NCBI GenBank assembly: GCA_903845065.1
Contig: CAIMWH010000367.1
Span: forward strand, 1 to 47,058
DNA: 47,058 nucleotides
Origin: an uncultured Rhodospirillales bacterium
GTDB lineage: Bacteria; Pseudomonadota; Alphaproteobacteria; Acetobacterales; Acetobacteraceae
Direction: 5' to 3'
Shown here: in pieces, positions 34,011-41,913 of the stretch
Position numbering within the stretch: the stretch's first letter is position 1
Layout of the letters: every line of letters begins with the position of its first letter
Program-made: the position numbers and the translations under genes
Notes under the pieces: model-generated
Told to the model about the DNA's origin: nothing
Databases searched by the model: none
The model's input: the letters and a program-made list of their open reading frames with translations, nothing else

Positions 34011-34241
34011 CCCGCGCCGGTGGGGCAATCGGGTGAATCCGGTGCAGGTCCGGGCAAGGCAGATTTTTCACCACCCGCTTCGCTTGAGACAGGGAGACAG
34101 GGAGTAGAATCTGGGCTTCGCCGACAGTCGAAACGCCCGGCCGCCTTCACTTCTCCCCGTCTCACTGTCTCTAGCGAAGCGGGTGGTGCAAAACTGCCTT
34201 GCTCGGATCGACACCCGATTGCCCTGCCCGCGCCGGTGGGG
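34011..34241. repeat. MITE-like inverted-repeat element flanked by 15-bp direct repeats
   Basis: An imperfect long inverted repeat runs from 34023 to 34224. The tips GGGCAATCGGGTG (34023-34035) and CACCCGATTGCCC (34212-34224) are exact complements, and about 60 further bases of each arm pair with few mismatches (for example GCAAGGCAG, CACCACCCGCTTCGCT and GAGACAG on the left). The loop of about 40 bases is itself weakly paired. CCCGCGCCGGTGGGG occurs exactly at 34011-34025 and again at 34227-34241, like a target-site duplication that overlaps the left tip by three bases. It holds no gene. It fills most of the gap between the two CUT1 operons. Alternatively it is a large terminator or a non-coding hairpin RNA. 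Confidence 0.6.
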
Positions 34242-34256
34242 GCCTTGCGTCGTGCG

Positions 34257-34272
34257 ACATTCTATAGAATGT
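34257..34272. promoter_or_regulatory. perfect 16-bp palindrome, operator candidate
   Basis: ACATTCTATAGAATGT is a perfect palindrome in AT-rich sequence, 94 bases before the second CUT1 receptor gene and just right of the inverted-repeat element. The central TATA resembles GntR-family operators and contains a -10-like TATAGA. The GntR regulator at the end of that operon (37473) is the natural candidate binder; a LacI operator would usually have a CG centre. Confidence 0.5.
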
Positions 34273-34281
34273 TGAGGTCAA

Positions 34282-34332
34282 GGCCCGCCAACGGGCCGTC
34301 CGCGCCCTGGCGCGCCCGTGACACGGGGCGCC
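34282..34332 (+). promoter_or_regulatory. two GC-rich hairpins in the leader of the second CUT1 operon
   Basis: GGCCCG (34282-34287), a 4-base loop and CGGGCC (34292-34297) form one stem. GGCGCGCCCGT (34309-34319) pairs with ACGGGGCGCC (34323-34332) with one extra base. They lie between the palindrome and the start codon, so they would be transcribed and might act as attenuator or leader structure. Confidence 0.3.
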
Positions 34333-34366
34333 ATCGGTGGGGTCAAAACGTCGCAGGGAGGATGCC

Positions 34367-35716
34367 ATGTCCGACAATCACCAGAATCCAACAGCGATCT
34401 CGCGCCGCGCGCTGGTCGCCGGCCTCGCGGCCGCTCCCTTTGCGGCGCAGGCCGCGGCGCCGGCGGATGGCGGCGGTCTGGGCACAGCCGAAGCGCCCAT
34501 CAGCATCCGCATGGCGGCCAACGATGCCTTCGCCAAGCTGTGGCAGACCGTGCTGGTGCCGGAGTTCAACAAGAGCTTCCCCAACATCAAGGTCACCATC
34601 GACGGGCAGACCTACTCCGAACAGCTCACCAAGAGCCTGCTCGACCTCACCGGCGCCACCCCCACCTACGATGTGATCTGCACCGATGACCCCTGGACGC
34701 CGCAGCTTGCCCAGACCGGCGCGCTGCTCGACCTGAAGAAGGACGCCGCGGCCTGGACCGATCCGGGGTTCGATTGGGCCGACTTCAACCCCGCCCCGCT
34801 CGCCGCCTCGGAGTGGAAGGGCGTGCAGTATGGCGTGCCGCTGCGCTCCAACATGCTGCTGATGTTCTACAATCGCACCCACTACAAGAAGGCCGGCCTG
34901 CCCGAACCGACGCCCAAGCTGACCTGGGCGGAGTTCATGGCGCAGGCGCCGAAGCTGGTGCAGGACGTGAAGGGCGAAGGCAAGGTCAACGCCTGGGCGA
35001 TCGACACCTATTTCGCACGGGATCAGCTGACGCCGACCATCTGGCAGGCCATCCTCAACGCCCACGGCGGCAAGCTGCTGGATGACAAGGGCAAGGCCGC
35101 CTTCAACACCCCGGTGGGCGTCGCCACCCTGCAAATCTTCGTCGACCTGCTGAAATATGCCCCGCCGGGCGCCAAGGCCCATGTGTTCAACGAGGAACTC
35201 CAGGCCTTCCGCCAGGGCCAGTTGGCCGCGATGTTCATGTGGGGCAGCGTGTTCCGCGGCACCGCGATCGATCCGGCCACCACCACGCTGAAGCCCGACG
35301 AGGTGGGCGTGCAGGTGATGCCGGCCGGTTCCGCCGGGCCCGGCACCCATCGCGGCATCTGGAGCGGGGTGATCAGCAAGAAGACCCCGCATCCGCGCGC
35401 CGCCTGGGCGCTGCTGCAATGGATGAGTTCCAAGGAGGGCGAGCGCTTCGCCTCCAGCCAGGTGGGCTCGTTCCCGGCTCGGCGTTCCACGCTGTCCAAC
35501 AAGCCGAAGGATGACTGGCAGATCCCGGTGTTCGCCACCCTCCAGCAATCCTACGACGTGGCGCAGAAGGGCCAGATGTGGCGGCCGCGCCTCGCCAAGT
35601 CCGACGCGGTGCAGCAGGTGCTGGCCGATGAGGTGGCGCGGGCGACGTCGGGCGAGATCAGCCCGGCCGACGCGCTGAAGAACGCCGCCGCCCGCATCGA
35701 CAAGCTGCGGCTCTGA
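34367..35716 (+). CDS. ABC sugar importer (CUT1) solute-binding protein, second system
   Basis: Periplasmic receptor of family 1, 449 residues. Signal with twin Arg, ISRRALVAGLAAAPFAAQAAA, cut near residue 32. Mature region: ISIRMAANDAFAKLWQTVLVP, TYDVICTDDPWTPQLAQTGAL (sugar-receptor type) and WALLQWMSSKEGERFA near the end. ATG 34367 has GGAGG upstream at normal spacing. Followed closely by two permeases and a GntR regulator; no ATPase. Ligand probably a sugar or polyol different from that of the first system. Confidence 0.92.
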   Translation: MSDNHQNPTAISRRALVAGLAAAPFAAQAAAPADGGGLGTAEAPISIRMAANDAFAKLWQTVLVPEFNKSFPNIKVTIDGQTYSEQLTKSLLDLTGATPTYDVICTDDPWTPQLAQTGALLDLKKDAAAWTDPGFDWADFNPAPLAASEWKGVQYGVPLRSNMLLMFYNRTHYKKAGLPEPTPKLTWAEFMAQAPKLVQDVKGEGKVNAWAIDTYFARDQLTPTIWQAILNAHGGKLLDDKGKAAFNTPVGVATLQIFVDLLKYAPPGAKAHVFNEELQAFRQGQLAAMFMWGSVFRGTAIDPATTTLKPDEVGVQVMPAGSAGPGTHRGIWSGVISKKTPHPRAAWALLQWMSSKEGERFASSQVGSFPARRSTLSNKPKDDWQIPVFATLQQSYDVAQKGQMWRPRLAKSDAVQQVLADEVARATSGEISPADALKNAAARIDKLRL

Positions 35717-35738
35717 CGGCGTGGCGACAGGACGACGC

Positions 35739-36647
35739 ATGACGCCGGGGCCGCGCCGGTCCCGGCGGATGGAGCGGCTGGCCGATACGCTGAGCCGCTG
35801 GGGCTTCATGGCCCCGGCCTTCCTTATCCTGGCCGCCGTGCTGGCCTATCCCATCCTCTACACGCTCGAGATCAGCTTCTCGGAGCTTGACCTCGGCACC
35901 TTCATGCCGAGCGAATGGGTGGGCTGGGACAACTACGAGACCGTGCTGGAGGATGAGCGGTTCTGGCACTCCATGAAGGTGACCGGCATCTATCTTGCCT
36001 TCGCGATGCCGTTGCAGATGGTGCTGGGGTTCGCCATCGCCTTCCTGGTCAACGCCGACTGGCGCGGGCGGGGGGTGATCCGGGCGTTGTTCCTCATTCC
36101 GATGGTGATCGCCCCGGTGGTGGCGGGCGGGCTGTGGCGCATGCTGCTCGATCCGCTGTGGGGGATTTCCAACTGGTTCCTCGGCCTGGTCGGCATCGGG
36201 CCGCTCGACTGGTTCGGCGACAGCACGCTGGCGATGGCCACCATCGTGTTGATCGACACCTGGCGCTGGACACCGTTCGTCACCCTGATCGCCACCGCCG
36301 GGCTGCTCTCGTTGCCGCGCGATGTGTTCGAGGCGGCCGAGATCGATGGCGCCAACTGGTGGGTGATGCTGCGCCACGTCACGCTGCCGCTGCTGGTGCC
36401 GATCATGGCCGCGGCCTTCGTGGTGCGTTGGCTCGGCGCTGTGAAGATGTTCGATATCGTGCTGGCCTCCACCCTGGGCGGGCCGGGGCGGGCGACGAAT
36501 GTGATCAACCTGTTCATCTACCAGGAGGCGTTTCGCGGGCTGAAATTCGCCGAATCGGCCGCCATGTCCGTGGTGGTGCTGGTGATCACCATGGCGCTGA
36601 CGGCGGTGTTCCTGCGTGGCAGCCGGCTGCTGGAGCAACGCTATTGA
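35739..36647 (+). CDS. ABC sugar importer permease, MalF/UgpA type (second system)
   Basis: Membrane subunit, 302 residues. LSRWGFMAPAFLILAAVLAYP, EWVGWDNYETVL, and EAA loop FEAAEIDGANWWVMLRHVTLPLLVP. Two starts are possible: GTG 35721 or ATG 35739. I prefer the ATG, with AGGA about 9 bases upstream; conservation begins later, so the choice is not firm. The stop overlaps the next start (TTGA). Confidence 0.9.
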   Translation: MTPGPRRSRRMERLADTLSRWGFMAPAFLILAAVLAYPILYTLEISFSELDLGTFMPSEWVGWDNYETVLEDERFWHSMKVTGIYLAFAMPLQMVLGFAIAFLVNADWRGRGVIRALFLIPMVIAPVVAGGLWRMLLDPLWGISNWFLGLVGIGPLDWFGDSTLAMATIVLIDTWRWTPFVTLIATAGLLSLPRDVFEAAEIDGANWWVMLRHVTLPLLVPIMAAAFVVRWLGAVKMFDIVLASTLGGPGRATNVINLFIYQEAFRGLKFAESAAMSVVVLVITMALTAVFLRGSRLLEQRY

Positions 36648-37492
36648 GTGCCTCCCGCCATGCCCGCCGCCGCCGCGCGCTGCGGCTGGCGCGGATCTGG
36701 GGCGGCGTGCTGGCGTGCGCGGTGTTCCTGTTTCCGGTGTTCTGGATGGTGCTGACATCGTTCAAGGAATCGCGGGATATCTTCACCAGCCCGCCCAAGC
36801 TGTTCTTCACCCCCACCATCGCCACCTACACCTCCTATCTCCGCTTCGCCGATGTGCCGGGCCGGATGTGGAATACCGTGGTGGTGGCAGCCGGTTCGGG
36901 GCTGATTTCCATCGTGGCCGGCTCCATGGCGGGCTACGCGCTGGCGCGGGTGCCGCTGAAGGGGGCGCGCACCATCGGCACGTTGATGCTGCTGTCGCGC
37001 GGGGTGCCGCCGATCGCGCTGGCCGTTCCGATGTTCCTGGTGGCGCGCAACCTCGGCCTCACCGACAAGCACATCACGCTGATCCTGGCCTACTGCACCT
37101 TCCTCATCCCCTACGTAATGTGGTTGATGCGGGGGTTTTTCCAGGCCTTGCCGAAGGAGTTGGAGGAGTCCGCCACCATCGACGGCTGCTCCCGCTTCGG
37201 CGCGTTCTTTCGCATCATCGTGCCGATATCCTTGCCCGGACTGCTCTCCACCTTCATTTTCAGCATGATCCTGGCCTGGGAGGAGTTGTTGTTTGCCCTC
37301 GTGCTCACCAATCGGGACGCCGTGACGGTGCCAGTGGCGGTGGCCTCCATCGCGTCGGACATGTTGACTGGGGTGAACTGGGGGGCACTGTGCGCGGTGG
37401 GCACCATCACGGTGCTGCCGGTGGTGGTGTTCGCGCTGGCGGTGCAGAAGTGGCTCATCAAGGGGCTGGCCGATGGCGCGACCAAGGGATAA
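36644..37492 (+). CDS. ABC sugar importer permease, MalG/UgpE type (second system)
   Basis: Membrane subunit, 282 residues. FLFPVFWMVLTSFKESRDIF start, GSMAGYALARVPLKG, and EAA loop EESATIDGCSRFGAFFRIIVPISLPG. The only start near the conserved region is TTG 36644, overlapping the previous stop (TTGA), the same arrangement as at 21123. The regulator gene overlaps its last 20 bases. Confidence 0.9.
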   Translation: MSASRHARRRRALRLARIWGGVLACAVFLFPVFWMVLTSFKESRDIFTSPPKLFFTPTIATYTSYLRFADVPGRMWNTVVVAAGSGLISIVAGSMAGYALARVPLKGARTIGTLMLLSRGVPPIALAVPMFLVARNLGLTDKHITLILAYCTFLIPYVMWLMRGFFQALPKELEESATIDGCSRFGAFFRIIVPISLPGLLSTFIFSMILAWEELLFALVLTNRDAVTVPVAVASIASDMLTGVNWGALCAVGTITVLPVVVFALAVQKWLIKGLADGATKG

Positions 37493-38150
37493 CGCCACGC
37501 CGCGCACCAAGTCGGAGGTGGCGCGCCAGCACATCCAGGAGATGATCCTCTCGGGCGCCGCTCGCGCCGGGGACCATATCACCACGCGGGAAATCTCCGA
37601 GGCGCTCGGCATCAGCGAAACCCCGGTGCGCGAGGCGATCCGCAGCCTGGCCGCCGAGGGGTGGCTCGATTTGCAGGCCCATTTCGGCAGCGTGGTGGCC
37701 TCGATCAAGAGCGAACAACTGGCCGAGATCTACGCCATTCGCGGGGCCCTCAGTGCCACGGCGATCGAACTCGGCGGGCCGATGTTCGATGCCGCCCGGC
37801 TTGATGCGCTGGCCGACACCCTGCGCGCCTCGGCAACCGCCGTGGTGGCGCATGATGTCGCGGCCTACACCGCACTCAACCGGCGCTTCCATGCCCTGCT
37901 CTCCGATACCGCCAACACGCAATGGACGCTGAAGCTGCTCGATGCGCTGTGGGTGCAGACGGCCGCCGTCGGGCGCGGTTTCGAGATCATCCCGCAACGC
38001 ATGGAACGCTCGCTCGACGAGCACCGCGCCATCCTCGCCGCCGTTGTCGCGCGGGACTTCGCGGGCGCGGCACGGCTGATGGTGGAGCATGAAAGGTTGG
38101 CGGGCGGCGAACTGATCGCCGCCCTTAACGGCACGATCACGGGCCGATAA
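37473..38150 (+). CDS. GntR family regulator (FCD domain)
   Basis: A 225-residue FadR-type regulator. Winged helix ITTREISEALGISETPVREAIRSLAAEGWLDLQ (about 36-68) and FCD domain with NRRFHALL and DEHRAILAAV His residues. It starts inside the permease gene (20-base overlap) and is probably co-transcribed with the second CUT1 importer. I infer that it binds the 16-bp palindrome at 34257. It is distinct in sequence from the 29204 regulator. Confidence 0.9.
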   Translation: MARPRDNATPRTKSEVARQHIQEMILSGAARAGDHITTREISEALGISETPVREAIRSLAAEGWLDLQAHFGSVVASIKSEQLAEIYAIRGALSATAIELGGPMFDAARLDALADTLRASATAVVAHDVAAYTALNRRFHALLSDTANTQWTLKLLDALWVQTAAVGRGFEIIPQRMERSLDEHRAILAAVVARDFAGAARLMVEHERLAGGELIAALNGTITGR

Positions 38151-38197
38151 GCCCGCCATTCCATTTTGATGGGCGTCGCGCATATACCGTCGAGGAG

Positions 38198-39250
38198 ATG
38201 ATGCACACCACGATGCCCGAATCGCACGTTCGCCAGGCGGCCACCGCGCATGATGTCGCCCGCCACGCCGGCGTGTCGCAGTCCGCGGTGTCGCGCGCAT
38301 TCACCCCGGGGGCGAGCATCTCACCGGCGATGCGCGAACGCGTGCTGGCCGCCGCCGCCGCCCTTGGGTATCGGCCGAACCTGATCGCCCGTTCGCTGAT
38401 CACCCGGCGGACCGGGATGGTGGGCGTGGCGGTGGGCAGCCTCGCCAACCATCTCTATCCCGGCATGCTGGAAGCCCTCGCCAACCGGTTGCAGGCCGAG
38501 GGGTATCGCATCCTGCTGTTCACCGCGCCGCGGGATGGCAATGCGGACCCCGAGATGGAGCAGATCCTGCGCTACCAGGTGGATGCCATCGTGTTGGCGG
38601 CCACAACGCTGTCGTCCCACCTGGCGGATGAGTGCAGCGCGGCCGGCGTGCCGGTGGTGCTGTTCAACCGCACCAGCAGCCGCGCTGCCGCCGCCTCGGT
38701 GACCGGCTCCAACCATGATGGCGCCTATGCCCTCGCGCGGTTGATCGCCGAGGCCGGGCATCGCCGCCCCGCCTTCATCGCCGGGCCGCCCAATGCCTCG
38801 ACCAATCGTGATCGCCAGGAGGGTTTCCTGGCGGGATGCGCGGCGCACGGGCTGCCCGCGCCGATCATCGTGCCGGGCGGGTTCTCCGAGGCCGGCGCCA
38901 TCGCCGCCATCACCGAACTGCTGGCGCGGCCTGAACCGCCGGACGCGGTGTTCTGCGCCTCGGACCATATGGCGATCACCGTGCTGGATACCGTGCGCCA
39001 CTGCTTCGGCCTGCGCGTGCCGGAGGATATCTCCATCGTGGGGTTCGATGACGCGCCGCCGGCGGCGTGGCCGTCCTATGCGCTGACCACCTATCGGCAG
39101 CCGATCCAGCCGATGGTGGAGGCCACCGTGACGCTGATCCTCGAACGGCTCGCCAGCCCCGAGGCCCCGGCGCGGCAGGTGGTAATCCCCGGCGAACTGG
39201 TGATCCGCCGCAGTTGCCGCCTGCCGCCGGGGGTTGAGCCGGAGGGCTAG
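38198..39250 (+). CDS. LacI family transcriptional regulator
   Basis: A 350-residue regulator. Helix-turn-helix AHDVARHAGVSQSAVSRAFTP near the start, hinge region, and a periplasmic-binding-like ligand domain. The latter shows RTGMVGVAVGSLANHLYPGMLEALANRL, the ligand-region DAVFCASDHMAI and the usual end IPGELVIRRSCR. The start is unclear: ATGs at 38198, 38201 and 38213; GAGGAG (38192-38197) abuts the first, so 38201 or 38213 may be used. The gene ends at a CTAG shared with the stop of the convergent cupin gene. It is a likely sugar-responsive regulator for one of the CUT1 systems; I cannot tell which. Confidence 0.9.
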   Translation: MMHTTMPESHVRQAATAHDVARHAGVSQSAVSRAFTPGASISPAMRERVLAAAAALGYRPNLIARSLITRRTGMVGVAVGSLANHLYPGMLEALANRLQAEGYRILLFTAPRDGNADPEMEQILRYQVDAIVLAATTLSSHLADECSAAGVPVVLFNRTSSRAAAASVTGSNHDGAYALARLIAEAGHRRPAFIAGPPNASTNRDRQEGFLAGCAAHGLPAPIIVPGGFSEAGAIAAITELLARPEPPDAVFCASDHMAITVLDTVRHCFGLRVPEDISIVGFDDAPPAAWPSYALTTYRQPIQPMVEATVTLILERLASPEAPARQVVIPGELVIRRSCRLPPGVEPEG

Positions 39251-39597
39251 TCGATCGGGATGAACAGGGAGTGACGGAACTTGCCCTCCACCGCCTTCGA
39301 GAAATGGCCCTTGCCGTGGGTGTCCTCCACCAGGAACACCTCGCCAGCGCCGATCACCCGGGTTTCGCCGTCGCTCACGGTAATTTCGACGGCGCCATCG
39401 AGGTTGACGATGTACTGGCGGCGCGGCGCGGTGTGCCAGGCGTAGTCATAGGTGCCGGGAGTGGCGCGGAAGATGATGCCGGTGGCGGGGAGGCGCCTGG
39501 ACATCTTGCCGCCCGGCCCCTCGGTTTCCCACTCTACCTCGATATCGCCGAAATGGGTTTCGCCGGCGGCGTCGGCGTAGAGGTGGTGGACGTGCAT
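39247..39597 (-). CDS. small cupin-domain protein
   Basis: A 116-residue single-domain beta-barrel protein. Cupin-like segments: WHTAPRRQYIVNLDGAVEI (metal His at about 55) and GAGEVFLVEDTHGKGH with a second His set. ATG 39597 has GGGGAG upstream. Its stop shares CTAG with the LacI gene. It is divergent from the other cupin-type gene (39722), with 124 bases between them. Function unknown; such small cupins may be metal-dependent isomerases or ligand-binding proteins. Confidence 0.8.
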   Translation of the reverse strand: MHVHHLYADAAGETHFGDIEVEWETEGPGGKMSRRLPATGIIFRATPGTYDYAWHTAPRRQYIVNLDGAVEITVSDGETRVIGAGEVFLVEDTHGKGHFSKAVEGKFRHSLFIPID

Positions 39598-39721
39598 GGC
39601 GTTGGTCTCCCCTGGTTTTCGCCGCAGTGTGGCCGCCGCCCGGGTGCTCGGCAAGACAGCCTCGACGGCGGGCGCGCGCGCTTCTAATGTTCGTCCAAGA
39701 CCATCCACCGGGAGACGCACC

Positions 39722-40237
39722 ATGGCCAAGACCGTCGAAACCTACGCCGCCCGCTGTCACGCCGCCCTCGCCGCCGATGCCGGCCCCGCCGGCCGCGCCC
39801 AGGTTCTCGAAGTGGTGCGCGACATGCTGAAGGACGCCGAATTCATCGCCGCCAACGTGAAGGCGGACGGGCCGGAACGCGAAATCCTCTACGAGGACCC
39901 GCAGTTCGGCTTCACCATCCTCGCCCACAGCTACAAGGGCGCCAAGAACGCCCCGCCGCACGATCATGGCCCGACCTGGGCGATCTATGGCCAGGCGACC
40001 GGCACCACCATCATGACCGACTGGGAAGCCGTGGAGCGCGCGACCGAGGACAAGCCCGGCGTTGCGCGGGCGGTGCGGCACTACGAATTGACCCCGGGCA
40101 TGGCCTATCTCTACCAGCCCGGCGAACTGCATTCGCCCAAGCGCGATGACAGCACCACGCTGATCCGCGTCGAGGGGGTCAATGTGATGAAGATCCGCCG
40201 CTTCCCCTACAAGCCGATGGCCGAAGCCACCGCGTAA
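39722..40237 (+). CDS. cupin-fold metal-dependent enzyme (cysteine dioxygenase-like, predicted)
   Basis: A 171-residue double-stranded beta-helix protein. PPHDHGPTWAIYG gives His80 and His82 with W/Y; the third His is at 137 (GELHSPK). The three-His arrangement is like cysteine/thiol dioxygenase relatives and the predicted metal-dependent enzyme family COG5553. ATG 39722 has GGGAG upstream; the longer frame from 39596 is not conserved. A perfect hairpin follows the stop. It is divergent from the small cupin, possibly sharing regulation. Substrate not known. Confidence 0.8.
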   Translation: MAKTVETYAARCHAALAADAGPAGRAQVLEVVRDMLKDAEFIAANVKADGPEREILYEDPQFGFTILAHSYKGAKNAPPHDHGPTWAIYGQATGTTIMTDWEAVERATEDKPGVARAVRHYELTPGMAYLYQPGELHSPKRDDSTTLIRVEGVNVMKIRRFPYKPMAEATA

Positions 40238-40250
40238 CCGGGCGTCTTTA

Positions 40251-40275
40251 CCCCTCCCGGGGGTGCCGGGAGGGG
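40251..40275 (+). terminator. perfect 10-bp hairpin
   Basis: CCCCTCCCGG (40251-40260) and CCGGGAGGGG (40266-40275) enclose a 5-base loop, 13 bases after the stop of the cupin-fold gene. A strong stem without a U run. Confidence 0.6.
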
Positions 40276-40308
40276 AATGCGTTCATACTCCGTCAACCCC
40301 GTGGCGCC

Positions 40309-41913
40309 ATGCTGCGGCGGATGGCACCCCCGATCCTTCATCGTGCGCTGCTGCATCATCGCGCCGGCGATGTAGTGGCTGCGATCCCGCTCTACCGACG
40401 GGTTCTTGCCGCCGATCCGCGCAACGCGGATGCCCATCACTTGCTCGGCTTGGCCCTCCATCAGAACGGCGCCCTTGCCGAGGCGCGCGATGCGCTGGAG
40501 ACCGCGCACGGGTTGCACCCTACCGAGCCGCTCTATGCCACCACCCTGGGGCGCCTTCACCTTGAGGCGCATCGGCCGGACGCGGCGGAGGCTGTTCTGC
40601 GGCCGACCTGCGGCCTGCATCCCGATGACACGGGGCTTGGCGCCGCCCTTGCGCTGGCGGTTGCGCATCAGGGGCGGCATGCCGAGGCGGAGCCGCTGCT
40701 GCGCGCCGCGTTATGCCATGCGCCGGAGGATCGCGAACTCGCCGGTGCACTCGGGCTGGTGCTGCGCGGGACCGGCCGTGCCGTCACCGCCATTCCGCTG
40801 CTGGAACGCGCCGCCGGCACCGCGGATGGGCTGAGCAATCTCGCTTTGGCGCTGAGCGATGCCGGGCGATTGCCCGAAGCGATTGCCGCCTGCGCCGCCG
40901 CCCTGGCACTTGAGCCGCTGCATGCCGATGCCGCCTACAACCAGGCCACCGCCCTGCTCCTCGCCGGACGCTATCGCGCGGCATGGCCGGGTTTCGAGCG
41001 GCGCTGGCAGCGCCGTGGCCATCAGCCCCCCTTCCCTCACCCCAGCCCGCGCTGGCAGGGCGAGCCCACCACCGGGCGCCTGCTGTTGCACGCCGAACAG
41101 GGGCTTGGGGATACCATCCAGATGGCGCGCTTCCTTCCCGCCCTCGCCGCCCGGCACCGCCTGCTCGTCGCGGTGCCGCGTACCTTGCTGGACCTTCTGC
41201 GCCCCCTCGCCCCGGGCGCCACATGGCACGCGCTGGAGGACAGGCTTCCCGGCGCCGACCTGCATTGCCCCCTGATGAGCCTGCCGTCGGTGTTGAATAT
41301 CGGCCTCGCCGATATCCCGGGCGCACCGTATCTCACCGCCGCGCCGCTCCCTAGGGTGGCCGCCTTGCCCGGCCCGCGGATCGGGATGACCTGGGCCGGC
41401 AACCCGGCCTACCCCGCCGATGCCGGGCGCTCGCTGCCGGTGGAGGCGCTCGCACCGTTGTGCCGCATACCGGGCATCACGCTGATTTCGCTTCAGAAAG
41501 ACGCCGCCGCGCCGCCCGGCATGCTCGACTGGAGCGCCGAGTTGGGAGACATGGCGGCCACCGCGGCTGTTGTGGCGGGGCTCGACCTGGTGATCAGCGT
41601 CGACACCGCAGTGGCGCATCTCGCCGGTGCGCTCGGCCGTCCGGTATGGCTGCTGAACCGGCATGCACCGTGCTGGCGCTGGATGCTCAACCGCGCGGAC
41701 AGCCCGTGGTACCCCACGCTGCACCAGTTCCGTCAGCCAGCGCCGGGGGACTGGGGCAGCGTGATCGCCGCAGTGGTTCAGAAACTCTCGACCGCCTGGG
41801 ACCGCAGCACATCCATATCGACCTCGACGCCCAGCCCCGCGCCCGATGGCACCTGTACCACGCCGCCGCCGGCGCGCAGCACATCTGGCACGATGTCCCG
41901 CACCAGCGCGTAG
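40309..41913 (+). CDS. TPR protein with glycosyltransferase-9-like C-terminal domain
   Basis: A 534-residue protein. The N-terminal half (about 1-220) is made of tetratricopeptide repeats (AIPLYRRVLAADPRNADAHHLLGLAL and similar). The C-terminal half resembles the TPR/glycosyltransferase-9-type proteins seen in alphaproteobacteria: LLLHAEQGLGDTIQMARFLPAL, GPRIGMTWAGNPAYP and the SVDTAVAHLAGALGRPVWLL motif. Family homology should end near VVQKLSTAW; the final 45 residues, low in complexity (Ser, Thr, Pro), lie over the end of the convergent 41778 gene. Start ATG 40309 has no good ribosome binding site; ATG 40324 is close. Function unknown; related proteins are linked to surface polysaccharide or protein glycosylation. 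Confidence 0.8.
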   Translation: MLRRMAPPILHRALLHHRAGDVVAAIPLYRRVLAADPRNADAHHLLGLALHQNGALAEARDALETAHGLHPTEPLYATTLGRLHLEAHRPDAAEAVLRPTCGLHPDDTGLGAALALAVAHQGRHAEAEPLLRAALCHAPEDRELAGALGLVLRGTGRAVTAIPLLERAAGTADGLSNLALALSDAGRLPEAIAACAAALALEPLHADAAYNQATALLLAGRYRAAWPGFERRWQRRGHQPPFPHPSPRWQGEPTTGRLLLHAEQGLGDTIQMARFLPALAARHRLLVAVPRTLLDLLRPLAPGATWHALEDRLPGADLHCPLMSLPSVLNIGLADIPGAPYLTAAPLPRVAALPGPRIGMTWAGNPAYPADAGRSLPVEALAPLCRIPGITLISLQKDAAAPPGMLDWSAELGDMAATAAVVAGLDLVISVDTAVAHLAGALGRPVWLLNRHAPCWRWMLNRADSPWYPTLHQFRQPAPGDWGSVIAAVVQKLSTAWDRSTSISTSTPSPAPDGTCTTPPPARSTSGTMSRTSA

